From assembly GCF_020616555.1 (NCBI RefSeq), contig NZ_CP085173.1, positions 3,359,501 to 3,423,500 of the forward strand: DNA of 64,000 bases, read 5' to 3'. Every line of letters begins with the position of its first letter. Position 1 is the first letter of the stretch. This DNA is from Streptomyces longhuiensis. Lineage in GTDB: Bacteria; Actinomycetota; Actinomycetes; Streptomycetales; Streptomycetaceae. The translations under genes were made by a program, and so were the position numbers. Shown here one piece after another: positions 25,105 to 33,436 of the stretch. The notes below the pieces were generated by a model. The model searched no databases and was not told the origin of the DNA. It was given only the letters and a program-made list of their open reading frames with translations.

Positions 25105-26418
25105 GTGCGGCTGTCGGGGGGACCGGGCAAGCCTGTTCCGAACGTTGCGGACGTGCGGGCGGTGGCCCGCGGTCAGGTGTGGGGTCTGCTCATCACACTG
25201 CTCATTGCCCTGCTGCTCCTCGCGACGGGCCACTTGTGGGCGCACGGGCACCAGCCACGGGACGTGGTCACTGGAGCCCACGGCCCTTTTCCCGCCTCGT
25301 TCGGCGCCGGGGCCCCGTTGGCGCCTGAACGCGTCGTACGTCGGACTTCGGGGTTCGATGAAGCCTTGGTCCACGGACTGTACGTACGGGAGACAGGTTC
25401 GCTCTCCGGCGTGACTGCGGTGAACGTGCGGACCGGCAAGGAGTACTGACGCTACGAGCGCCCAGACTCGGAGGCCGGCGTGAATACGCTCGACGTGTCG
25501 GAACGCACCGTGGTGGCCGCCTTCGGCGACGGGAGGCTCATGGGCGTCGATCTGAGCACGGGCAAGCCGCTGTGGCACGTAGACATCCAGCATGCCAAGG
25601 GGCATCGGACCACGGCGCTCGCCAGCGGCCAAGCTCTCACCGAGGCCCCCGGTGCCGTGCGTGCCTTCGCCGAGCGCGACGGCCGGAGTCTGTGGACTGC
25701 GAAGACGCCCAAATCCTGCCCCGACGGACTCCTGATCACTGCGTACGCCCTACCGGGCCACCTGAGCGTCGTCCCTTTGGTCTGCAACGTGACGAACCCC
25801 GACAGGGGCACGTACAACCTCCTGCTCGGCATCGACAACCGCACGGGCAAGGTTCTGTGGCAGCGGCACACCGCGGCCCCCAAGCTGATGGTCAGGGCAG
25901 GCGAGCACACGCTGGTCATCCCTGATGAGGACCACCCGCCGGCCGTTCAGCTGCTCGACGTGAACCGCCAGGGAGCCACTGCGCGTGCTCTCACTGCCGC
26001 GGATGCGTGGAACGCGGTCGCCGCGGGAGGCGGCATCGTACTGTCGGCCATCGACCCCGGTAGCCGATCCGAGGAGGAACACGACACTCTTCTGCGCGCC
26101 TACGGCGCCCGGGACGGACACCTTGCCTGGCAGCTGCGGGCGCCGACCGGCCAGGAGTACGGGTTCCCCGAGATCGCCGACGGCCGGGTGTACGTCGTAC
26201 GCCAGCCGTTCCTCACTGGAACGGACACAGGTCGCCGGATCCGCGCCGACCTGCTCGTCCTCGACTCGGGCACCGGACGGCTCCTCTACACCCTGCGACT
26301 GCCGGCCATGACCGTTCCGGACGAGAGCAGGGAACTCGACGTACGTGACACTGGCGACGGGGCAGTGAGCATCGGCTGGCATGACAATGAGGGAGACGTG
26401 CTGATCGCCACGGACTGA
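25105..26418 (+). pseudogene. PQQ-like beta-propeller membrane protein, one in-frame TGA
   Basis: A single reading frame of 437 codons with one internal TGA at 25447-25449. Upstream: a transmembrane anchor (VWGLLITLLIALLLLATGHLW) and the first propeller blade ending VNVRTGKEY; downstream, after the stop, RYERPDSEAGVNTLDVSERT then blades such as GVDLSTGKPLWHVDI and GIDNRTGKVLWQRHTAA. PQQ/BamB blades normally read GKxxW, and the stop stands exactly where that Trp belongs, so a TGG to TGA change is likely. The start GTG at 25105 has GGGAG 8 nt upstream; the ATG at 25081 is possible. The second half could be re-initiated at GTG 25480 as a soluble fragment. Confidence 0.8.
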
Positions 26419-26534
26419 TCCCCCTCGTGGCGCGCACCTCGCCATCACCCAGCCCAATGGTCCTGGTGGCGCGTGGCGCGTCTTTCCGCATGAGGTCAGC
26501 GGAGTCTCAACGGCGAGGCAAGGCTGTCAACAAA

Positions 26535-26590
26535 CTTGAAAACCGTCGTGGCAGCGATGTCGCCGTGGGTTCAAATCCCACACCCACCGC
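26535..26590 (+). pseudogene. 3' fragment of tRNA-Ser(UGA)
   Basis: CTTGAAAACCG at 26535 matches the anticodon loop and 3' stem of a tRNA-Ser (anticodon TGA). The long variable arm (GTCGTGGCAGCGATGTCGCC) and the T-arm GTGGGTTCAAATCCCAC follow, and the fragment ends in CACCCACCGC. No matching 5' half (D-arm, acceptor 5' strand) is present upstream. It is therefore an att-type remnant of an element that used tRNA-Ser, distinct from the tRNA-Val repeat. Confidence 0.8.
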
Positions 26591-26598
26591 GCAGGTTG

Positions 26599-26632
26599 AA
26601 GGCCCCTGACCATGAACATTGGCCGGGGGCCT
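26599..26632 (+). terminator. Terminator-like hairpin after tRNA-Ser fragment
   Basis: GGCCCCTGACC and GGCCGGGGGCC form an imperfect stem soon after the fragment, as tRNA genes are commonly followed by one. The sequence from there to 26856 holds no gene; it contains GGAGCGCAGCCGGG-type short repeats. Confidence 0.45.
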
Positions 26633-26856
26633 TCGTCATGCTCGCTGCCCGGTGGCGACCGTGATTTCCCGTCAGTTCCCGTTCCATCGGGCACGCGAGG
26701 GGCACGACCGTGGGCCGAAGGCAGGAGCGGCGCCCCGAGCGGAGCCGGGAAGCCCGCCCGACAGAGCGGAGCGCAGCCGGGCGCTTGATGAAGTAGAGAA
26801 ACTTCCACCGCGCTCTGTTCAGGAATCCGGGGCGGACGTATGGCTACGCGATAGCG

Positions 26857-27330
26857 TTATTCGGGCTGCTGACCATGCTCGAGGTAGATCGGCGTCGCCT
26901 TGGATCGGGCCTCTACGGCGGCGAAGATGCGACGGGCCAAACGGGGAATCGTGCGCCTGTTGATCTCGTCGGGAGAGAGGAAGGCAAGGTCTTTGAGCTC
27001 ATCCGCTTGCAAGGTCACCGCGGCCAGGCTCTCCGGCGTGAGCTGACCGCCATCGAAGAGGTACAGCACCTTGTCCCCCTCGCCGGTGCTGGGCGCCCAG
27101 TCGACGGCAAGCAGGCGCCCCAGCGGAGGAGTGATCCCCAACTCCTCCTCCACCTCCCGAACGGCAGCCTGTAGCGGCGACTCCCCCGTCTCGACGTAGC
27201 CGCCAGGGATCTCCCAGTAGTCCTTGTACGTGGGCTCGACCATGAGGACGCGCCCCTCGGCATCAAAGAAGAGCGCACCCGCTGCCATGCGCGGATGCGC
27301 CATCTTCGCCTCGTGCTCATTCGCTGCCAT
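26857..27330 (-). CDS. NUDIX hydrolase
   Basis: A 157-residue NUDIX pyrophosphatase. The NUDIX box reads GGYVETGESPLQAAVREVEEELGI (residues ~45-68), complete with the Arg-Glu-x-x-Glu-Glu metal core. It hydrolyses a nucleoside-diphosphate-linked compound, specificity not visible. ATG at 27330. In streptomycetes such genes often sit beside XRE/TPR regulators; the adjacent regulator here is broken, leaving this one as an apparently intact survivor. Confidence 0.87.
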   Translation of the reverse strand: MAANEHEAKMAHPRMAAGALFFDAEGRVLMVEPTYKDYWEIPGGYVETGESPLQAAVREVEEELGITPPLGRLLAVDWAPSTGEGDKVLYLFDGGQLTPESLAAVTLQADELKDLAFLSPDEINRRTIPRLARRIFAAVEARSKATPIYLEHGQQPE

Positions 27331-27339
27331 GCGCCCGAG

Positions 27340-28005
27340 CGTACCCACGTCACACGACGTGCAGCCGGTTGGCCAGATCCGCCATGTCTCGGCTCGGTCG
27401 ACCATCGCCAGAGCGTCATCCACTCGGTTGTGTGCGCTGAGCGCTCGGGCCATTTCGAGGTTGTGCCGCGTCCGACGCTCGATCGAAAGAGCGCTCGTAT
27501 CGATCTGCGGCCCGAGACCAATGGCTGCATGTCTCCGAACCCGGCCGCCGTGGCTACGCGATGAATGGCGACGTTGGTCGGTCCGAAGGCGGTCCAGACA
27601 TGATTGGGATCGCGGCCAAGTCGCCGTGCAGCCTGGTCGGCCCCAGCCAGAAACGTTTGGGGCGTCGAGCGGTCCTCTGCGCGAGTCGCGGCCATGGAGC
27701 CAGCAAGGAAGAGCGTCCCGTAGACCGACAGGAACTCGGGACTGGCGTCATCGAGTCCCGGGCGAAGGTGGTCCGATGCGTCACCGACGAGCTGTACCGC
27801 AGCGTCGAAACGACCGTTGGACAACAGGCAGTGGGCCACCGATCGGAAGAGCGACCCACGTTACTACCGTGTTGCCGGACTGCTGTGCCGCGGTCAACCC
27901 ACGATCCGCCGCGATCCACGCAAGGCCGGTCTCCCTCACCTTGGTGAGAACCATCGCGGCGCCCTGGTACGTCATCGCCATCAGCGCGTGCCCGCGAGTG
28001 ACCAT
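27340..28005 (-). pseudogene. Degenerate XRE-type regulator, C-terminal part only
   Basis: Three stretches in different minus-strand frames belong to one protein. In order they are GHALMAMTYQGAAMVLTKVR and ETGLAWIAADRGLTAAQQSG; then AHCLLSNGRFDAAVQLVGDA through VYGTLFLAGSMAATRA and WTAFGPTNVAIHRVATAAGF; then LGPQIDTSALSIERRTRHNL and EMARALSAHNRVDDAL. This is the TPR-like C-terminal domain of a streptomycete helix-turn-helix regulator. The N-terminal DNA-binding domain is missing, cut off at the att repeat, and at least two frameshifts divide the rest. Confidence 0.75.
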
Positions 28006-28107
28006 GGGCGTTGATCTCAGCCCTGGATGACGAAGACCCCCGGCCGAGAACGGCCGGGGGTCTTCTCCCAGGTGGGCGCGGACGGTTTCGAACCGCCGAC
28101 ATCTGCC
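27996..28107. repeat. Right copy of att-type direct repeat
   Basis: About 112 nt matching 22305-22414, with a few substitutions and two 1-nt insertions in the hairpin. It runs from GAGTGACC through the terminator into the 3' half of the intact tRNA-Val gene. It marks the right edge of the 5.7-kb segment between the copies. Confidence 0.88.
28032..28065 (-). terminator. Terminator of tRNA-Val
   Basis: GAAGACCCCCGGCC and GGCCGGGGGTCTTC form a perfect 14-bp stem just downstream of the tRNA 3' end. Confidence 0.75.
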
Positions 28108-28144
28108 TTGTAAGGGCAGCGCTCTACCACTGAGCTACGCGCCC
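28073..28144 (-). tRNA. tRNA-Val(UAC)
   Basis: On the minus strand a complete cloverleaf is visible: acceptor GGGCGCG paired with CGCGCCC and discriminator A, D-arm GCTCAGTGGTAGAGC, anticodon stem CTGCC/GGCAG around loop CTTACAA (anticodon TAC), and T-arm CGGCGGTTCGAAACCGTC. CCA is not encoded. The gene is the target of the island. Confidence 0.93.
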
Positions 28145-28321
28145 GGGATGATTCGACAGCCTACCTTGCCCGTGGTGGTACCCCGCAAACCCGTATCGTC
28201 CGGCAAAGTCCCAGGACCCGGAGCGAACTATCCGGCCCGTGTGTTCGTCATTAACCGGTGGGAGAATGACAGCGGGCAAGGGCGGATGAAGGCACGGTCC
28301 AGGGCAGCACGGGAGAGGGTA

Positions 28322-29698
28322 GTGACGGCGACACCACCGATGCGGCCGTATGCGTCGTCGATGCGACCGCGCGCCGCGCTTCGCGATCTGCTCGGGCTCG
28401 TCCTGCTTCCGCTGCCGCTCGTCGCCGTAGCGGTCGCCGCGGCGCCGGCCGCGTTCGCCGGGGGCGGTACCCGGCGCTGGTTCGGTCGCGGGGAGGGCCA
28501 GCGGGCGGAGGCGCAGGCCGCCAAGGACGCCGCCGCGGCCGCGTTCTACGAACTCGACACCGCCCAGCGCGATCTGCGGATCTCCATCGAGACCATCACG
28601 GCCGTCGACGACTCGCCCGCCGCGCGCCGCACCGTCTCCGACTTCGAGGCTCTCGGCCGGCGGATCGACGAGGCCAGCCTGCAGTACATCACCGCCGTGG
28701 ACGCGCACGACCTCGACCGGGACGACCTGGAGGCGTCGGTCGCCTCGCGGGCGCGCGCCGAGCTGAGCCGTGCCAAGGACGAGCTGACCAAGGTGAAGTT
28801 CGACCTCGACCGGTTCTCGCAGGGCCTCGGGCCGCTGCTCGGGAAGGCCGAGACGCAGCTGGCGCGGCTCGCCCCCGCCGTCGAGCGGGCGCGGCAGGCT
28901 CTCCTCGCGGCGAGCAACTCCCTGGACGCCGTGCGCGGCGCCGGGCTCAAGGCCGACGATCTCGCCGCCCGTCTCGCCGCCCTCGGGCCCGAGCTCACCC
29001 GGCTCAACCAGGGCGCGGGCCGGCATGGCGTGCCGGAGACCCTGGAGCGCGCCGAGCGGGTCGCCCGCGATGCCGAGGCCGTGCGGGCCGAGGCCCAGCG
29101 GCTGCCGGAGCGCGCCGCCGAGATCGACCGCCGCCTCGTGTCGCTGCGGACGCGCGCGCAGGCCCTGACCACGCGGGCCGGGCAGGTCGAGCCCATCCTG
29201 AGCGAGCTGCGCAGACGGTTCACGGCTCCCTGCTGGCAGGACCTCCAGCATGTACCGGAGCGCGCCGCGGAGAACGTACGGCAGGCGGAGCTGAAGCTCG
29301 GCGAGGCGCGTGCGGCGCGGGACGAGCAGCGGTGGCCGGACGCGACGTCGCTCCTGTCGACGGTCCGGGCCCTGCTGAACACGACGGACGAGGACGTGTC
29401 CGCCGCGTCCGACCGGCTGCAGCGGCTGAACGCCGTGGCGAAGGACCCGCAGCAGGAGATCGACCGGACGCGGTTCGCCATCCGGGATGCGCAGCGGCTC
29501 GCCATGTCGGGGCGCAGCACGCCCGAGCCGCGGCATGCCCGCCCCCTCGACGACTCCGTGGGCCGCCTCGACCGCGCCGTCGCCGCTCTCGAGGGCCGCC
29601 ACCCCGATTACTGGCACTTCCTCACGGAGACGGAGGCCGTCCGGCAGACGGTCGCCCGCGTCGTCGCCCAGATAAGGGAGGAGCGGGGGGCGCACTGA
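28322..29698 (+). CDS. Hypothetical membrane-anchored coiled-coil protein
   Basis: About 458 residues. A hydrophobic segment LLGLVLLPLPLVAVAVAAAP (residues ~27-46) acts as signal or anchor, and nearly all the rest is a long charged helical region (many AEAVRAEAQRL, ERAAEIDRRL, AAENVRQAELKL-like heptads), predicted coiled coil. No enzymatic motif is seen. GGGAGAGGG precedes the GTG at 28322; an upstream ATG at 28286 is also possible. It may be a structural or envelope-associated protein; no function is assigned. Confidence 0.7.
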   Translation: MTATPPMRPYASSMRPRAALRDLLGLVLLPLPLVAVAVAAAPAAFAGGGTRRWFGRGEGQRAEAQAAKDAAAAAFYELDTAQRDLRISIETITAVDDSPAARRTVSDFEALGRRIDEASLQYITAVDAHDLDRDDLEASVASRARAELSRAKDELTKVKFDLDRFSQGLGPLLGKAETQLARLAPAVERARQALLAASNSLDAVRGAGLKADDLAARLAALGPELTRLNQGAGRHGVPETLERAERVARDAEAVRAEAQRLPERAAEIDRRLVSLRTRAQALTTRAGQVEPILSELRRRFTAPCWQDLQHVPERAAENVRQAELKLGEARAARDEQRWPDATSLLSTVRALLNTTDEDVSAASDRLQRLNAVAKDPQQEIDRTRFAIRDAQRLAMSGRSTPEPRHARPLDDSVGRLDRAVAALEGRHPDYWHFLTETEAVRQTVARVVAQIREERGAH

Positions 29699-29750
29699 GG
29701 GAGGAGCAGGGGGCTCGCTCCTGAGCCGCGCCCTGCTGCCTCGCACCCTT

Positions 29751-29866
29751 CTCAGCCACGCCCCGATGCACGTCCCCTTCTCAGCCACGCCCCGATGCAC
29801 GTCCCCTTCTCAGCCACGCCCCGATGCACGTCCCCTTCTCAGCCGCGCCCCGATGCACGGCCCCTT
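29751..29866. repeat. 29-bp tandem repeat, 4 copies
   Basis: The unit, beginning CTCAGCCACGCCCCGATG, starts at 29751, 29780, 29809 and 29838. The first three are identical; the fourth has two changes. The remaining gap to 30042 contains no other gene; a short TTGAGGTAAGT lies just before the next SD. Confidence 0.95.
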
Positions 29867-30042
29867 CCTGAGGCGTGCGTCCGTCCTGGGCGGCTCCCTT
29901 GAGCTGACCCTCCTACGCCAACTCCCGCTCCTATGCCAACTCTCGCGCTGCCCGCCCCCCACCTGCCCCCCGAGCCGCCCCTGCTGGCGCCCCCAGGGCT
30001 ACGGGCGGATCCTTGAGGTAAGTACGTGCAAGGGAGGCGATC

Positions 30043-30705
30043 ATGGCCACGCATGTACCCAAGATCCGCCCCACCCGGTTCCGGCACCAGCGCGTCGTCC
30101 TCGACGATCATCTGCCCGTCGACCACGGGCTCAGCAAGGTCTACCGGATAGGCGCGGGTCTGATGGGGCTCGTGCTGGTCGCCTTCGGCATTCTGGGGCT
30201 CATCGATCACATCGGATTCTTCGACACCGGCGGTGACCGGGTCGCCGGCCTGAACACCAACGGCGCCCTCAGCGTCCTGTCGATCTGCGTCGGCCTGATC
30301 CTCTTCGCGGGCATGGTCATCGGACGGAACGTCGCCTCGACGATCAACATGACCTTCGGCATCCTGTTCATCCTCAGCGGCTTCGTGAACCTCGCCCTTC
30401 TCCAGACCGGCTACAACTTCCTCGCGTTCCAGATCCAGAACGTGCTGTTCAGCTTCGTGGTCGGCGTGATGCTCATGGCCTTCGGGATGTACGGGCGCGT
30501 CAGCGGGACGCTGCCGCACGACAACCCGTACTGGCGTGCGCGCCATCCGGAAGCCGCCGCCCGCGAGGACCGCTCCCGCGCCGCCCGGCCGCCGCACCCC
30601 ACCCCTGAGGTCGCCAAAGCCGCCGGGGCCACCGAGCTCTCCGGCGCCATCGGGACCACAAAGATCACTGATGGGCCCGGGGCGCCGAGAATAATTGATA
30701 AATAA
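30043..30705 (+). CDS. DUF4383 membrane protein
   Basis: A 220-residue protein with four transmembrane helices (GAGLMGLVLVAFGILGLIDH; LSVLSICVGLILFAGMVIG; TINMTFGILFILSGFVNLAL; VLFSFVVGVMLMAFGMYGRV), matching DUF4383, followed by a hydrophilic Ala/Pro-rich tail. The function is unknown. AGGGAGGCGATC precedes the ATG. The tail ends in IIDK within AT-rich sequence that doubles as the promoter of the regulator downstream. Confidence 0.87.
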   Translation: MATHVPKIRPTRFRHQRVVLDDHLPVDHGLSKVYRIGAGLMGLVLVAFGILGLIDHIGFFDTGGDRVAGLNTNGALSVLSICVGLILFAGMVIGRNVASTINMTFGILFILSGFVNLALLQTGYNFLAFQIQNVLFSFVVGVMLMAFGMYGRVSGTLPHDNPYWRARHPEAAAREDRSRAARPPHPTPEVAKAAGATELSGAIGTTKITDGPGAPRIIDK

Positions 30706-30731
30706 CCGACTCGCGTGCGAGGCTGCCCCCC

Positions 30732-31508
30732 ATGACGCGCAAGGACAGGGGCGCCCCGCGCACGGACAGCCCGAGCCGGGACGGCGCACCCGGGGTCTCG
30801 TACACCGGACGCGGCGTCCATCGGATCGCCGTGGAGGCGCTCGCGCGGCGGATCTTCGACGGGACGTACGCGGAGGGGGATCTCCTCGATCTGCCGGGGC
30901 TCATGGCCGAGCTGGACGTCAGCCAGACGGTGCTGCGCGAGGCGATCAAGGTGCTGACCACCAAGGGCCTGCTGGACGCCCGGCAGAAGCGGGGGACGTT
31001 CGTACGCCCGCGAGACGACTGGAACCTCCTCGACAGCGACGTACTGCGCTGGACGATCGACTCCGGCGCGCCCGGCGCCTTCTTCACCGACCTCCTCGAA
31101 CTCCGCCGCGCCGTCGAGCCCGCCGCGGCCGCGCTCGCCGCGCTGCACCGCACGGACGCGGATCTCGCCGCCCTCGACGCCGCACTGAGCGCGATGGCCG
31201 CCGCCGAGCAGACTCCCGTCATGACCGACGCCGTCATGACCGAAGGCGACCCCGTTCTCGCCGTGCGCGCCGACGCCTCCTTCCACACGGCGCTCCTCAC
31301 CGCCTCCGGCAACCCCTTCTTCGCGCAGATGCGGCGCGTCATCATCCCGGCCCTGGTCGTACGGGACCGCCTCGTGCACGCCGGACGGCACGAGCACCCG
31401 CTGCCCGCCCACGCCCGGGTCGCCGACCGCGTACGCGCGCGGGACCAGGACGGCGCGTTCGCGGCGATGCTCGACGTGATCGAACTGTCCCGGCGCGGAC
31501 ACCCCTGA
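30732..31508 (+). CDS. GntR/FadR-family regulator of the galactonate genes
   Basis: A 258-residue FadR-subfamily GntR regulator: N-terminal winged helix (VEALARRIFDGTYAEGDLL; LMAELDVSQTVLREAIKVL; TTKGLLDARQKRGTFVRPR, residues ~38-95) and a C-terminal all-helical FCD ligand domain containing ELRRAVEPAAAALAA and DASFHTALLTASGNPFF with metal-binding histidines. It stands 47 nt before dgoD on the same strand, so it most likely controls galactonate catabolism (DgoR-like), with galactonate or a derivative as inducer. Confidence 0.87.
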   Translation: MTRKDRGAPRTDSPSRDGAPGVSYTGRGVHRIAVEALARRIFDGTYAEGDLLDLPGLMAELDVSQTVLREAIKVLTTKGLLDARQKRGTFVRPRDDWNLLDSDVLRWTIDSGAPGAFFTDLLELRRAVEPAAAALAALHRTDADLAALDAALSAMAAAEQTPVMTDAVMTEGDPVLAVRADASFHTALLTASGNPFFAQMRRVIIPALVVRDRLVHAGRHEHPLPAHARVADRVRARDQDGAFAAMLDVIELSRRGHP

Positions 31509-31555
31509 CACCGGCCCCACCCCCACCCCCGTAACGCCCCGAGAGGAACCCGTAC

Positions 31556-32701
31556 GTGAAGATCGCCCGCATCGAGACCTTCCTCGCCCCGCCCCGCTGG
31601 ATGTTCGTCCGCGTGGAGACCGACGAAGGGGTCGTCGGCTGGGGCGAGCCCGTCGTCGAGGGGCGCGCGGAGCCGGTGCGAGCCGCCGTCGAGGTGCTCG
31701 CCGAACATCTGATCGGCCAGGACCCGCTGCGCGTCGAGGACCACTGGCAGGTCATGACCAAGGGCGGCTTCTACCGCGGCGGGCCGGTCCTGTCGTCCGC
31801 CGTCGCCGGGCTCGACCAGGCGCTGTGGGACATCAAGGGCAAGACGTACGGGCAGCCGGTGCACCAGTTGCTCGGCGGGCCGGTGCGCGAGCGGATCCGC
31901 GCGTACGCCTGGGTGGGCGGGGACGAGCCGAGCGAGGTCAGGGACGCGGTGAACGCCCAGGTCGAGGCCGGGTTCACGGCGGTGAAGATGAACGCCGGCG
32001 GGCGCATGACGCCGCTCGCCACACGCGAGGAGGTCCGCGCGTGCCTGTCACGCGCGGAGACTGCCCGTGAAGTCCTCGGCGACGAACGGGACTTCGCGCT
32101 CGACTTCCACGGCCGCGTCTCCCCCGCGAACGCCCGCCGACTGCTCCCGCTGCTCGCCGAGTACGCGCCCCTGTTCGTCGAGGAGCCCGTTCTCTCCGAG
32201 CACATGCACGCCGTCCCCGACCTGGTGAACGCCTCCAACATCCCGATCGCGCTCGGCGAACGGCTCTTCACCCGACGGGAGTTCCTCGCCCCGCTGGAGG
32301 CCGGCGTCGCCGTGGTGCAACCCGACATCTCGCACGCGGGCGGCATCTCCGAGCTGCGCCGCATCGCCGCGCTCGCCGAGATGTACGGGGCCCACATCGC
32401 GCCGCACTGCCCGCTCGGCCCCGTGGCCCTCGCCGCGAGCCTCCAAGTCGCCTTCACCACACCGAACTTCCTGATTCAGGAGCAGTCGATCGGCATCCAC
32501 TACAACAAGGACGCCGAACTTCTCGACTACGTCACCGACCGCGAGCCGTTCCGCTTCGTCGGGGGATCACTGCTGCGCACCGAACGGCCCGGCCTCGGCG
32601 TGGACATCGACGAGGCGGCCGTGCGCGCCGCCGACGCCAGGGGGCACGCCTGGCGCAACCCCGTGTGGCGGTACGAGGACGGCTCGTTCGCCGAGTGGTG
32701 A
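31556..32701 (+). CDS. dgoD: D-galactonate dehydratase
   Basis: A 381-residue enolase-superfamily enzyme of the mandelate racemase branch. Metal/acid-base residues are visible in DFHGRVSPAN, LFVEEPVLSEH and ALGERLFTR, with QPDISHAGGISE and PHCPLGPVAL after them. The opening KIARIETFLAPPRWMFVRVE and ETDEGVVGWGEPVVEGRAEP is the DgoD pattern. It dehydrates galactonate to 2-keto-3-deoxygalactonate. The start is GTG with GAGAGGA upstream. It is followed at 115 nt by the aldolase gene. Confidence 0.92.
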   Translation: MKIARIETFLAPPRWMFVRVETDEGVVGWGEPVVEGRAEPVRAAVEVLAEHLIGQDPLRVEDHWQVMTKGGFYRGGPVLSSAVAGLDQALWDIKGKTYGQPVHQLLGGPVRERIRAYAWVGGDEPSEVRDAVNAQVEAGFTAVKMNAGGRMTPLATREEVRACLSRAETAREVLGDERDFALDFHGRVSPANARRLLPLLAEYAPLFVEEPVLSEHMHAVPDLVNASNIPIALGERLFTRREFLAPLEAGVAVVQPDISHAGGISELRRIAALAEMYGAHIAPHCPLGPVALAASLQVAFTTPNFLIQEQSIGIHYNKDAELLDYVTDREPFRFVGGSLLRTERPGLGVDIDEAAVRAADARGHAWRNPVWRYEDGSFAEW

Positions 32702-32713
32702 CCCCAGCCGAGT

Positions 32714-32774
32714 ATCTAAGCTTTACAAAACGGCAAAAATGCCCTTAACCGCCGCACTCTGAACATCCTTAGAT
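32714..32774. promoter_or_regulatory. Inverted repeat in dgoD-aldolase gap
   Basis: ATCTAAG (32714-32720) and CTTAGAT (32768-32774) form a perfect 7-bp inverted repeat 47 nt apart in an unusually AT-rich gap (CTTTACAAAACGG between them). It suggests an internal regulated promoter or operator pair for a GntR-type regulator. The spacing is long for a single dimer, so two half-operators or looping would be needed. Confidence 0.35.
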
Positions 32775-32815
32775 GTCGCGTAAGCGCCCCTTGAAAGGAA
32801 CCGAGGAAGAGCACC

Positions 32816-33436
32816 ATGGACTTCACTACCGCACTGCGCGCCGAGCGCCTCGTGGCGATCGTCCGGGGAAGCGATCCGGACGCGTCGTTCCGCACGGTCA
32901 TGACCCTGGCCGAGGCCGGAATCCCGCTGGTGGAGGTGTCGCTCAGCGGCCGTGACGCCCTCACGGTGATCCGCAGGGCGCGGGACGAGCTCGGCGACGA
33001 CGTCTGGCTGGGCGCGGGCACGGTCCTGACCGCCGAGGACGCCCGCGAGGCGGCCGCGGCCGGGGCGAACCTCATCGTGACGCCCGGGCTCGGCCCCGGC
33101 GTCGACGAGTCCCTGCGGCAGGGCCTGCCCGTGCTCGCCGGGGTGCTCACCCCGACCGACGTCATCGCGGCCGAGGCGTCGGGAGCGACAGCCCTGAAGA
33201 TCTTCCCGGCGTCGGCGATGGGCGGCCCGTCGTATCTGAAGGCGCTACGGGGGCCGTTCCCCCGGACGCCGTTCGTGCCGGTGGGCGGGGTCGACGCGGC
33301 GGCGGCGACCGCCTATCTGGAGAACGGCGCGATCGCGGTCGGGGTCGGCTCGCCGCTCATCGGCGACGCGGCGGACGGCGGGGACCTGGGTGGGCTGCGC
33401 AGGCGGGCGGCCGAGTTCAAGACGGTGTGCGGATGA
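32816..33436 (+). CDS. dgoA: 2-dehydro-3-deoxy-6-phosphogalactonate/gluconate aldolase
   Basis: A 206-residue KDPG/KDPGal aldolase (class I). The Schiff-base Lys lies in TALKIFPASAMGGPS (~residue 128), and the catalytic Glu in PLVEVSLSGRD (~residue 41). GAGTVLTAEDAREAAAAGA and TPGLGPG fit the family. It cleaves 2-dehydro-3-deoxy-6-phosphogalactonate to pyruvate and glyceraldehyde-3-phosphate. It is the natural third step after dgoD and the following kinase, whose start overlaps its stop. The gene symbol follows context; activity on the gluconate isomer is also possible. Confidence 0.86.
   Translation: MDFTTALRAERLVAIVRGSDPDASFRTVMTLAEAGIPLVEVSLSGRDALTVIRRARDELGDDVWLGAGTVLTAEDAREAAAAGANLIVTPGLGPGVDESLRQGLPVLAGVLTPTDVIAAEASGATALKIFPASAMGGPSYLKALRGPFPRTPFVPVGGVDAAAATAYLENGAIAVGVGSPLIGDAADGGDLGGLRRRAAEFKTVCG

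Noticed and set aside
29751..29866. Possible CRISPR array.
   Set aside because: Copies are directly contiguous with no unique spacers.
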